From Candidatus Melainabacteria bacterium (lineage in GTDB: Bacteria; Cyanobacteriota; Vampirovibrionia; Obscuribacterales; Obscuribacteraceae): 64,000 nucleotides of DNA. Made by a program: the position numbers and the translations under genes. The DNA lies in assembly GCA_003963305.1 (NCBI GenBank), contig RXJR01000006.1, forward strand, positions 62,001 through 126,000, written 5' to 3'. Under the pieces are notes generated by a model. It saw nothing but the letters and a program-made list of their open reading frames with translations, was not told where the DNA came from and did not search any database. Positions 26,185-34,484 of the stretch are shown here, in pieces (position 1 is the first letter of the stretch; every line of letters starts with the position of its first letter).

Positions 26185-27573
26185 ATGAAAGACCACAACC
26201 TTGGTGACCAGGTATTCACAGAAACCAAGATCAAAGACAAAGATGGTAAAGAGAAGCGCATCAGTGATGTAGCCCAGGACAGTTGGGGTGCACCGCCGAA
26301 AGACTCGACAAAGGCTGCACGCTCCGCAGTTGAAGGTGCTATCAGCGCAGCCGAAAAAGCGAGCGGTACAAATGAAAAAGTAAGCAGCGCAACCGAAAAA
26401 GCGATCAATGCAACAGAAAGAGCAAGCAGCGCAATTGAACGTACTCTTGGTGCATCTGCAGAAAGAAGAAACGCCGAACAAACTGCAACACAACACCAGG
26501 AACAGTTGATCGAAGCCAGCAAACGAATCAAACTTCTCAATAACGAATTGCACAAACCCGGCGGCGCATTAGCAAGCTCAGACTTAGAGCTGATCGGCTT
26601 TGACAAGACCGGAAGGCTGCTCATGATCCACCGCGATAAGAGCGGCCATGTCGATGGAAAGTTTCTCGTCGATCACGAATCAGGGCAAATAGTTGCCAAA
26701 ACGAAAAAGGGACAACTCGACAAATGGGATAAGAGTCCTGACTACGATCGCAAAGATCGTGAGCGCGGAAGCCACCCCAAAGATTGGCACTCTGAGCCAT
26801 CTCACGGAGCCACGGTTTGGAAGGATAGTCAGGGACACCTTCGAGAAGTGAATCGTCCGAATGGAGACAGAATATCAGTAACTCTCGACACCCAGGGTAA
26901 GCCATCTGAAATCAATGTCAGTTATGCAGCCAGAGACGGCAAATCTGGGAGGGTGGAACAATTCAAAGTTGCTGCGAACGGCGACGTGATTGTGCAATCG
27001 CAAGGCATAAAGGAAGCCTGGCTCAAACTGCCCGACAGCGCACAAAAAGCCGAAATTCTCAATGATGGATCGCTGCAGTTACAACTAAAAGAAAACGAGC
27101 GGCGCACCTTAAGACCAGATGGTTCCACAATTGACACCAGGCGAATCAATGGACAGTGGGTTACCACGCAAGTTGCCGATGCATACGGCGATCGCCGTGA
27201 ATACAAGTGGGATGAGAAAGCAACCAAATTAACAGAAGTGACAATCACTCACGCCTCGAACAAAACAAGCGAGACTTTCAGACCGGGCGGGAGCGTCGAT
27301 GGTGTTCAGCAGGACTTTTGGTATAGATACCCTTCAGATCCCAAAAATCCAGGGAGCGGTCAAAAGTTTCAGGTTGACAGCGACGGAACACTTACGCAAT
27401 TTGTGAAAGCAACTGAGTTCATCATTGCTAAACCAAATGGCTCAGTGCACCACACTGTTGGCAATGAAACAACGGTATTGCGCCAGCCCTTCAGATTGCC
27501 GGAAACTACAGACCCAAATCAGCTACTGAGCGTTCCGGAAAACATCGCTCCAGAACCGTACCGCAAGATATAG
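26185..27573 (+). CDS. RHS-like partner protein, 462 residues
   Basis: ATG at 26185 is preceded by AAAGGAGCCGCCGTCCA, a fair ribosome site, 42 bases after the stop of the giant gene, so the two are probably one transcript. Residues about 40-105 form an Ala/Glu/Lys heptad-like coiled coil (SAVEGAISAAEKASG, TEKAINATERASSAIERTL). The rest is made of beta repeats of YD/RHS type: KDSQGHLREVNRPNGDRIS, LRPDGSTIDTRR, YKWDEKATKLTEV. It shares style and probably ancestry with the N-terminal repeats of the giant. No signal peptide, no catalytic motif. It could be a structural partner, an adaptor or an immunity-like protein; the sequence does not decide. Confidence 0.72.
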   Translation: MKDHNLGDQVFTETKIKDKDGKEKRISDVAQDSWGAPPKDSTKAARSAVEGAISAAEKASGTNEKVSSATEKAINATERASSAIERTLGASAERRNAEQTATQHQEQLIEASKRIKLLNNELHKPGGALASSDLELIGFDKTGRLLMIHRDKSGHVDGKFLVDHESGQIVAKTKKGQLDKWDKSPDYDRKDRERGSHPKDWHSEPSHGATVWKDSQGHLREVNRPNGDRISVTLDTQGKPSEINVSYAARDGKSGRVEQFKVAANGDVIVQSQGIKEAWLKLPDSAQKAEILNDGSLQLQLKENERRTLRPDGSTIDTRRINGQWVTTQVADAYGDRREYKWDEKATKLTEVTITHASNKTSETFRPGGSVDGVQQDFWYRYPSDPKNPGSGQKFQVDSDGTLTQFVKATEFIIAKPNGSVHHTVGNETTVLRQPFRLPETTDPNQLLSVPENIAPEPYRKI

Positions 27574-27647
27574 CCAGGTCGACCGGATTCACGGCGCCAA
27601 ACGCAAGAGACAACCAGGTCGACCGGATTTACCGTGCCAAAAGCAAG
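27574..27647. repeat. Two-copy 34-bp direct repeat, 40-bp period
   Basis: The unit beginning CCAGGTCGACCGGATT and ending GCAAGA occurs at 27574-27607 and again at 27614-27647 with four mismatches and a 6-base spacer. It lies directly after the stop of the RHS-like gene and about 100 bases before the regulator-kinase gene, so it could be a binding site in that promoter region. Confidence 0.75.
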
Positions 27648-27744
27648 ACTTAGACGGGGAACTCAACTCCACTAAACGAACATCGCCCAACGCCTCTTTA
27701 CTTCCCGTAGCCGCTCGCTCCGGTTAGTGCTAATCTGTGCTGCC

Positions 27745-29388
27745 ATGGCTAAGGTACTTTTAGTTGAGGACAACCAGGATTTGGCGGGTCTAGTCCGCTC
27801 GATGCTGGAGTTTGAAGATCACACAGTTCATGTCGTCTACACAGGCACAGAAGGTCGTGACAACATTCTCAAGCATCCATATGATTTGATAATTCTCGAC
27901 TGGGATCTCCCTGGACTTTCCGGCATTGAAATTCTCAAAGAGTTTCGTGCTCAGGGCGGCACAACACCAGTTCTGATACTGACAGGACGGCAGTCGTCAG
28001 ATGAGAAGGAAACTGGCCTGGACGAAGGCGCGGACGACTATTTGACCAAGCCTTTCGATATGAAAGAACTCAACGCCAGAATAAGAGCTCAGCTCAGAAG
28101 ATACACAAAAGTCCAGAGCATGAATTCGTTGCTGCTCGGAGACATCGTTTTAGACACGACAAAACAACGCGCAACCAAAAGTGGACGAACAGTCGTTCTT
28201 ACACCCAGAGAGTATCAACTTCTTCAATTCTGCGCAAAATACCCCCATCTGGTTCTCGAATTTCCAGACCTTGTAAAACAAGTCTGGCCAACAAATTCCG
28301 AAACGACATCAGAAGCGTTAGCAGACGCAGCAGAAGAGATGACAGACGCGATCGCCAGGACAACGCTTCGAAGATTGAGAAAGAAACTAGATCCAGAAGG
28401 ACAAATCATTTTTCCGCACATTGTCTCCGTATCTGGTACCACAGCAGCAGAAAAACAAGACCAAACTATCCAATCTGGACAAATAAAAAGTGCCACCACC
28501 TCTGACTCAGAAGAATCAGATTGTGATGATGATGCCGATCCGTTTATCGGCACCATATTTGACCAGAAGTATGAACTTGTAGAACTCCTGGGTGGTGGTG
28601 GAACAGGGCTTGTTTATCGCGCTAAACATTGCACGCTCGGTAATACTGTTGCCGTGAAATTGCTCTATCCGCACCTGAACTTTCGCTCCGAAATCGTGCG
28701 AAGGTTCAGTCAAGAAGCCAGGTCATCCGGCATCCTCTCACACAAGAATGTAATTGAAATCCACGATTTTGGGCAAAACGACATGGGTCAACCATACCTG
28801 GTTATGGAACTTCTGATCGGAACCAGTCTGGGAGAGATGATTAAAAAAGCAGGCAAATTGCGTCTGTCTCAAGCCGCAGACCTTTTCGTTCAAACCTGTA
28901 ATGGTCTTGCGCACGCCCACGAGAAGGGCGTTTTACACAGAGACGTGAAACCCAGCAACTTGATGATTGTGACGGAATCAAATGGTTCCATCACTGTCAA
29001 ATTAGTGGATTTCGGCATGGCAAAACCAACGACCGATCAATCCGTGGAAAGCCTCACGAGAACTGGCGAAGTCTTCGGCAGCCCACCCTACATGAGTCCA
29101 GAGCAATGCCGCGGACTGAAAGTAGACCATCGATCCGACATCTATGCGCTGGGCTGCGTGTTGTACGAGATGCTTACAGGAAAACCACCCTTTCTGGGTG
29201 CGGACGCCCTGCAAACAATCATGTTGCACATAAATGCCGAACCACCGCACCTGAAACTCTCCGACATCCCTGATGAACAAAACATCTTGTTGGACAGAAT
29301 CCTCCAGAAGTGCCTGGAAAAAGACAAAGAGCAGCGCTTTCAAACCGTAGACGAACTAAGAATCAGCTTCGAAGCATTATTTCAATAG
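27745..29388 (+). CDS. Receiver-wHTH-Ser/Thr protein kinase fusion
   Basis: 547 residues from ATG 27745 (MAKVLLVEDN, the usual receiver start; the frame opens at GTG 27727). The receiver (1-120) has VEDN, Asp52 in IILDWDLP, LTGRQ and YLTKPF and closely resembles the regulator at 10.6 kb. A winged-helix-like region (about 128-230) keeps LTPREYQLLQF and RTTLRRLRKKLDP, but has an Ala/Glu-rich insertion before the recognition helix and lacks the usual GxGY wing. After an acidic linker comes an Hanks-type kinase (276-547): glycine loop LGGGGTGLVY, Lys305 in VAVKLL, HRDVKPSN (398-405), DFG at 422-424, and GSPPYMSPEQ. All key catalytic residues are present. It would link Asp phosphorylation to Ser/Thr phosphorylation of partners. 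No adjacent histidine kinase gene. Confidence 0.93.
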   Translation: MAKVLLVEDNQDLAGLVRSMLEFEDHTVHVVYTGTEGRDNILKHPYDLIILDWDLPGLSGIEILKEFRAQGGTTPVLILTGRQSSDEKETGLDEGADDYLTKPFDMKELNARIRAQLRRYTKVQSMNSLLLGDIVLDTTKQRATKSGRTVVLTPREYQLLQFCAKYPHLVLEFPDLVKQVWPTNSETTSEALADAAEEMTDAIARTTLRRLRKKLDPEGQIIFPHIVSVSGTTAAEKQDQTIQSGQIKSATTSDSEESDCDDDADPFIGTIFDQKYELVELLGGGGTGLVYRAKHCTLGNTVAVKLLYPHLNFRSEIVRRFSQEARSSGILSHKNVIEIHDFGQNDMGQPYLVMELLIGTSLGEMIKKAGKLRLSQAADLFVQTCNGLAHAHEKGVLHRDVKPSNLMIVTESNGSITVKLVDFGMAKPTTDQSVESLTRTGEVFGSPPYMSPEQCRGLKVDHRSDIYALGCVLYEMLTGKPPFLGADALQTIMLHINAEPPHLKLSDIPDEQNILLDRILQKCLEKDKEQRFQTVDELRISFEALFQ

Positions 29389-29598
29389 TTCCACTGTCGC
29401 GACTGTGGGCTCGAACACGAACACAATCCCGACACAACAAGTCTCGATACTATTTCCGTCGGCGGATCAACAAGTGGACTGTTAGCAATAGACCCCGGCA
29501 TGGAACAATGCCGATACGATGAATGTACAAACTCTGGCACCACTCTGACCCTAAGGCACAAACTCTAACCCAAAATTTTTTTGCGGAGCTAAAAGTCA

Positions 29599-31230
29599 AT
29601 GTCCTGCAAACGCGCCAGACGACACCGCATTTTACGTTCATGTACAGGGAGTTCCCTGGCACTTGTAGTAACCGTCTTTATTGGGATTCTAGTCGTTCTT
29701 GCCTTCTTCGCACTGAGCTTTGTCAGAACAGTTGGCGGGCACCAGGAGCAAGAGACGGCTATTGAGGCTGCTTCACTTGCTGCAGCCAAATCACTCAGCA
29801 AGGTGGTAGTCGATGATCCGGCAGTTGGACTGGTTGGTCTATCAAACTCACCGCCCGCATATAAAAATACGATGGCACAAGACAATTACTACACCCCGGT
29901 GCGGTCGATTAACTCATTACTGGCGACAAACCGTCTGGACATGGTGATAGCTGACTTACTCGACGATGATTTACTCAGGCAGTGCGCAGACTTCGACTAT
30001 GCGAGGTTAATGCAGGCGCGGCAACGGTTGTCTGCCGAGCTGGTGCGTTGCGTAGAGCGCGGCGCGCATGCCACTGATGCTGACGGCGGCACCCTCACAC
30101 CATGGGACGATGCACTCGCGGCCTACGAGTCAAATGGGCAGCGCATGACTGGCTCTCAGACGAAACTCCTCGTCGATACCCTGAAAATCACTCTTGGCGG
30201 AGCCGAAGCCATAGCGACCAACTGTCCGATTCCGAGACCATCCAAGTATGCACGACTAAACACAGACGAACAGTCAAATTACAACTATGTTGCCTACAAG
30301 AATATCGTTTTCAGAGGAAAGAGTTTCGTATTTGCTGGAACAAGCTCTTCGTCATGCCTCGTCGACGTGAAGAACTTTCGCGAAACCATGCCCAACTTAC
30401 CGTACTTCATTCCGTGCGTAGTGAAATGCGAAGGCACTCAAGAATTCGTAGAGAAAAACAGCCGGCGTCTGGTTCACTGCGCAGCATGCGCCCAGCCGCC
30501 GTGTCTTCAAGACACATGTCCGCATCCTGGTGCTCTGTCTGTGAGTTTTCCCGGTAAAGGCGCTCCCGAGATCACTTCGCTTTACAGTATCTTCGCCAAC
30601 AAGAACATCACGAAAAGTCCTACCGACCTTGTCCAAACGCCAACAGCAGCAGACTACCCCAATGCACCACTAACAGTGGTGCCTCTTCCCGTGCTTGGCG
30701 AAGAGCATCCTCGCAGCGAAAAGGTCATCAGACTCGCGTTTTACGACTGGATAAGGCGAGGAGGCGAGACACTTGATGTTCAATCGCTGCTGGAGGCAAT
30801 GACCAAACCAATCGACACGACGAGCGGTGGCAAATCCTTTTTGTACGAGTGCCAGAAAGACGGAGTTGTAACCGTCACGTCGAAAGCGATTAACCCGCTG
30901 CCGGAGCTGCCGGTCAGTCAGAATCAGTGGCGATCGGTGTCAGGTATTGCACTCCACAGCACGAACGGCAGCTTTTTCGACGTCATCGTGAAAGACTATG
31001 TCAACCAACCGGGGCGAAATTTAGGGGGTCTGCACGCAGGAGAGCCTCTCGGAGAGGTAGAACCATCGAGCGGCGGCCCTATAGCGAACAATTCAATTAG
31101 TGACCCAAGAACATCAGTAGGAACATTTCCCATGGGACCTGGCGGCGGAGCGCCCCGACCAACCTACTTCAGCGGTGGTACAGCTGTAGACATAAGATTC
31201 AGAGAGCGAATCGTGAACAAGGCGGGCTAA
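29599..31230 (+). CDS. TadG-like pilus-assembly/surface protein
   Basis: 543 residues; GCGGAGCTAAAAGTCA precedes the ATG. After a short basic N-terminus (RARRHRILRS) comes one transmembrane helix (SLALVVTVFIGILVVLAFFALSF) then ETAIEAASLAAAKSLS, the layout of TadE/TadG-like Flp-pilus proteins, with the long C-terminal part outside. That part holds a Cys cluster (CAACAQPPCLQDTCPHPG) that could bind metal or form disulfides, and a Gly-rich tail with GPGGGAPRPTYFSGG. Two further TadE-like genes lie 3.3 kb downstream, but no tad ATPase or secretin gene is in the window. Role in surface pili is inferred from the N-terminal architecture only. Confidence 0.65.
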   Translation: MSCKRARRHRILRSCTGSSLALVVTVFIGILVVLAFFALSFVRTVGGHQEQETAIEAASLAAAKSLSKVVVDDPAVGLVGLSNSPPAYKNTMAQDNYYTPVRSINSLLATNRLDMVIADLLDDDLLRQCADFDYARLMQARQRLSAELVRCVERGAHATDADGGTLTPWDDALAAYESNGQRMTGSQTKLLVDTLKITLGGAEAIATNCPIPRPSKYARLNTDEQSNYNYVAYKNIVFRGKSFVFAGTSSSSCLVDVKNFRETMPNLPYFIPCVVKCEGTQEFVEKNSRRLVHCAACAQPPCLQDTCPHPGALSVSFPGKGAPEITSLYSIFANKNITKSPTDLVQTPTAADYPNAPLTVVPLPVLGEEHPRSEKVIRLAFYDWIRRGGETLDVQSLLEAMTKPIDTTSGGKSFLYECQKDGVVTVTSKAINPLPELPVSQNQWRSVSGIALHSTNGSFFDVIVKDYVNQPGRNLGGLHAGEPLGEVEPSSGGPIANNSISDPRTSVGTFPMGPGGGAPRPTYFSGGTAVDIRFRERIVNKAG

Positions 31231-31238
31231 GCCGCCTT
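31219..31238. terminator. Bidirectional terminator-like hairpin
   Basis: AAGGCGG (31219-31225) and CCGCCTT (31232-31238) form a 7-bp GC-rich stem with a 6-base loop. It spans the TAA of the TadG-like gene and the end of the convergent 84-residue gene, a normal place for a shared terminator, although T-runs are short. Confidence 0.5.
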
Positions 31239-31491
31239 ACTTCATAGCGACAGTTTTACTAAGAATTCCTTCGTCAAACTCGATTGCTACTAATTGACCA
31301 TTGGAATATACAGGTTTAGCATCGATTCCGACATTCTTCTGCTCTTTCAAACTAGTTTCAGTAACACATTGCTTGATTTCATCCATCGAATGCACGGACC
31401 GGTACTGATTTAGGGCGTCTTCGAGAGCATTCGTATCACCGCGGTCTAGTAAGTCTGCAAATTTTTGAGATTCGCTGCAAGATCTGGACAC
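31237..31491 (-). CDS. Small hypothetical protein, 84 residues
   Basis: GTG at 31491 is preceded on the minus strand by GGAGGTAACAAGTC, a near-perfect ribosome site, which supports translation. The product is helical at first (SQKFADLLDRGDTNALEDALNQY) and ends with strands (PVYSNGQLVAIEFDEG). No signal peptide or family recognised. It lies about 100 bases upstream of the kinase gene on the same strand and in the same direction, and may be transcribed separately. Confidence 0.6.
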   Translation of the reverse strand: MSRSCSESQKFADLLDRGDTNALEDALNQYRSVHSMDEIKQCVTETSLKEQKNVGIDAKPVYSNGQLVAIEFDEGILSKTVAMK

Positions 31492-31593
31492 GACTTGTTA
31501 CCTCCATAAAAGGGGCGTCATCGGTATTTGTTTCGGGATGTTTCCTGCTGTGATTTTGCGACAAACCAGTGTCTGTGTTGTGTCCATCAGTCC

Positions 31594-33384
31594 CTATTCG
31601 CCTTTAGGCAAACGGACGGTGAAAAGACTGCCTTTGCCGGGCTCGCTACTGCATGCAATCGTTCCGCCATGCAGTTCTACGAGCTGTTTGCAGATCGCCA
31701 GTCCCAAACCGGTTCCCCTTCTCTCTGTCATGTCACCGCGCTCAATCTGCCGAAAACGATCAAAAATTACAGCAGTCATATTCGCTGGAACACCTCGCCC
31801 CTGGTCGGCGACTGTCAATTCGACATAAGAGTATGATTCTTCGGCTCCGAGGCTGACAGTGCCTCCGTTCGGCGAAAACTTAATGGCGTTGGAAACCAGA
31901 TTCGCAATTATCTGCACCAGCCGTTCGCGATCTGCAAAAACAGTTGCGGAGGCGCCCGACAAACTAAGATGCACGTTCTTTTTCTCAGCAATCGTCTGCA
32001 TAGTTTCCAGAACTGCGTCGAATACTTCTAACACCGGCACTTTTTCTTTTCTGATTTCGAGCATGCCAGACTCGAGTTTGTCGAAGTCCAGAATATCCAT
32101 GGATAGCGTCAGTATGCGCTGACAATTGTTCTTAGCGAGAGTCAAAAGATGCTGACTCTGTTGTGATTGGGAAGAGTCGTTAGATTTGAGAAGGAATTCG
32201 ACGGCTCCCTGAATTGTGGTCAACGGCGAACGTATATCGTGACTGACCATCGAAAGCACTTCTTGCTTGAGCCGCTCGACTTGCTTGCGTTCAGTCAAAT
32301 CATGCACAACACAAAATATAGAAGACTCCTTTGGCACCCAGCGCATCGACCACAGCGTTTCAACTCGCCTCGCATCAGTGCTGCGCATTGCCAATTCAAC
32401 AGTAAAAGCCTTGTCCGTACTTCGTGCCCGAGTCAACGAATCCTTCGCGTCGTTCAGACTTTCAGGATCGGTCAGATCGAGCAAAGAACGCGACTTCAAT
32501 TCTTCATGAGGAATACCGAACAGATCGTCGGCCGCAGGATTTACTGAAATGAAATTGCCATCGGCGTCGATAGAACAAATCACATCGACTGCATTTCGAA
32601 TAATGGCGCGCTCCTTCTCGGCGGCTTCGTTGATAGCATTGGCCATAGCATGGAATGTGTCATCGAGAAGAGCAACTTCGTCATTGCCTACGATTGCCGG
32701 GTTGAGGGCTTCACCCCGCGATAGACGATTAGCATTATCGATCAGAGCTTTGATTCGGCGCCCTACGGTCCCCCCATAAGTAAGAGTCGACAGCAATGCA
32801 AGCAAAACGTAGAAAGCCAAACCAGCGTACATGAGAACGCGAATTAACTTTCGCTGCGGCACGACATCTTCGAAATTGGCTTTGAATCGCCCTCTTTCGC
32901 TAGCCAGAAGTTTCTGACGTAATGTAATAGCTTCGTTCCACAAAGGCAGAAGCTCGTTACCAGAGAAGAGCGCTTTCACCTGATCGGGGCGGCTCAATTC
33001 CTTCTGCGAATCAAGCACCGTCAGTCTCTCATCCAGGCGGTGGTTGATCGACAACAACTGGCGAGCTTCATCACTTTGAGTCTCATTGGCCGCATACAGC
33101 GCAGTCATGCGCTCGTTCTCCTCGGAAAGCTTGTGTTTGACCGATTGCAAGACTTCCCGATACTCAGGTCGAGCTGTCAGCTTGTAGCCAGTCCAACAGA
33201 GCGCCACAGAAGCAGCTAGAAATTCGCTCCAATTTGCGCGTCCGATCACCTCTTTACTACGATTCTCGTATTCTGCCATCAATTCGGAGCGTTCCAGCAG
33301 GATCCCGATTACCACCGAGAAAAGCATCTGAAATGCAAGCGGCAGAGCAATAAAGAGTCCGAGTTTTGTTCTAAGAGAAATCAC
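31594..33384 (-). CDS. Sensor histidine kinase (complete)
   Basis: 596 residues from GTG 33384. N-terminal helix (LGLFIALPLAFQMLFSVVIGILL), helical extracytoplasmic sensor, second helix (LMYAGLAFYVLLALLSTLTYGG), HAMP, PAS (with ICSIDADGNFISVNPAADDLF), HisKA with VLSMVSHDIRSPL (His present), and HATPase with N-box LVSNAIKFSP, G1 DQGRG and G2 GTGLGLAICK. Every catalytic motif is intact, unlike the two paralogs at 11-15 kb, so it should autophosphorylate. A response regulator gene starts 83 bases away in the opposite direction, and the two probably form one signalling pair with a shared control region. Signal unknown. Confidence 0.92.
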   Translation of the reverse strand: MISLRTKLGLFIALPLAFQMLFSVVIGILLERSELMAEYENRSKEVIGRANWSEFLAASVALCWTGYKLTARPEYREVLQSVKHKLSEENERMTALYAANETQSDEARQLLSINHRLDERLTVLDSQKELSRPDQVKALFSGNELLPLWNEAITLRQKLLASERGRFKANFEDVVPQRKLIRVLMYAGLAFYVLLALLSTLTYGGTVGRRIKALIDNANRLSRGEALNPAIVGNDEVALLDDTFHAMANAINEAAEKERAIIRNAVDVICSIDADGNFISVNPAADDLFGIPHEELKSRSLLDLTDPESLNDAKDSLTRARSTDKAFTVELAMRSTDARRVETLWSMRWVPKESSIFCVVHDLTERKQVERLKQEVLSMVSHDIRSPLTTIQGAVEFLLKSNDSSQSQQSQHLLTLAKNNCQRILTLSMDILDFDKLESGMLEIRKEKVPVLEVFDAVLETMQTIAEKKNVHLSLSGASATVFADRERLVQIIANLVSNAIKFSPNGGTVSLGAEESYSYVELTVADQGRGVPANMTAVIFDRFRQIERGDMTERRGTGLGLAICKQLVELHGGTIACSSEPGKGSLFTVRLPKGE

Positions 33385-33467
33385 GGCTAGAGTTTTTGAG
33401 ACACGCCCATTTTACTCGTATTTGATAAAATGCAGGAGTTTGGACCACTGAAGAAGCGCCATAGTAG

Positions 33468-34145
33468 ATGTCAAAGATCCTGCTCGTAGACGATGACGAA
33501 GAGCTCACATCGATGGTGGCGGCGTGGTTAACGGCGGAGCATTACATCGTCGAGGTAGTGCACGATGGTGCAGATGCACTTTACAGGCTGGAACAACTGA
33601 GCTACGACGCTATCATTCTCGATCTCTCACTGCCTCACATGGATGGCTTGGAAGTGTGTAAGAGATTTCGCGAGAAAGGCGGAGTAACTCCCATTCTTAT
33701 GCTAACGGGCAGAGCCACCATCGATAACAAAGAGACCGGTCTCGATTCTGGAGCAGACGACTATCTAACTAAACCGTTCGACATGCGCGAGTTAATGGCG
33801 CGTATTCGTTCCGTGCTGCGCCGCCCTGAGACATACAAAAGTAATATGCTCCACTCGGGCGATATTGTCCTGGACACAACCACTCGCGTCGTAACCAAGG
33901 GTGGCAAAAGCATTTCAATAATGCCGGTCGATTTGGCTCTGCTCGAGTTTTTCATGCGGCATCCCAACCAAGTGATAAGCACCGATGCCATCCTCGATCG
34001 TGTATGGCACTGCGATAAAAGCGTCACTAGCAATGCCCTCCGTTCATCGATCAAACGATTGAGACGACACTTGGATGACGAAGGAGCTGACTCGATTATC
34101 GAGAATATTCAAAAATTCGGTTACTGCTTCAAGCCTAGAACATAG
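33468..34145 (+). CDS. OmpR/PhoB-family response regulator
   Basis: 225 residues: receiver (VDDDEELTS, Asp in IILDLSLPHMDG, LMLTGRA, YLTKPF) and winged-helix DNA-binding domain (GGKSISIMPVDLALLEFFMR, SIKRLRRHLDDEG, ending NIQKFGYCFKP). All receiver residues are present. Divergent from the complete histidine kinase, which is the natural partner. The start lies in GTAGATGTCAAAG, with no strong ribosome site; a TTTGATAAAATGCAGGAG stretch about 40 bases upstream looks like a promoter -10 region. Targets may include the TadE-like genes that follow, which is a guess from position. Confidence 0.92.
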   Translation: MSKILLVDDDEELTSMVAAWLTAEHYIVEVVHDGADALYRLEQLSYDAIILDLSLPHMDGLEVCKRFREKGGVTPILMLTGRATIDNKETGLDSGADDYLTKPFDMRELMARIRSVLRRPETYKSNMLHSGDIVLDTTTRVVTKGGKSISIMPVDLALLEFFMRHPNQVISTDAILDRVWHCDKSVTSNALRSSIKRLRRHLDDEGADSIIENIQKFGYCFKPRT

Positions 34146-34313
34146 CTTGCGCATCAACAGCGTCGCTCGCTCATAGAGCCACCACCAGGCGCCGTGCACT
34201 CGGGACGAGGGCGTTCCATGAAGCCTCCACGAGAAGCGCTAACCTGCGCTAACACAGGCCGGAACATGCGACGAACTCAAGTCCCTCTGAGAGCCAGGCG
34301 ATTTGAATAACAG

Positions 34314-34347
34314 TTGACACACGACAGACACAAGCTTCCGATACTAT
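34314..34347 (+). promoter_or_regulatory. TTGACA-containing control element, copy 1
   Basis: TTGACA at 34314-34319 is followed after 22 bases by TACTAT. AGACACAAG lies between them, and the same arrangement recurs before the duplicated gene downstream. The 22-base spacing is too long for a standard sigma-70 promoter, so it may be an activator site. The rest of the 34146-34484 gap holds nothing I can identify except short GCGCTAAC repeats near 34240. Confidence 0.35.
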
Positions 34348-34484
34348 TAAACAAACCCACAACACCGACTATGCGTTGAGAATGCAAGACTCACGGTCCA
34401 ATGTATCTAATTGCGCATTTGCGCATATGTTCATGCAACTTTTGGCACATTCGCGGGAACAACATAAGAGGAGGTAACAGCCGA

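Noticed and set aside
25708-26553. 281-residue minus-strand frame rich in Cys, Phe and Leu
   Set aside because: It is antisense to the ends of the giant gene and its partner, with biased composition and no ribosome site.
29389-29598. GGCAT...ATGCC hairpin and a T-run near 29575 as a terminator
   Set aside because: The T-run is about 70 bases from the small hairpin, so they do not form an intrinsic terminator.
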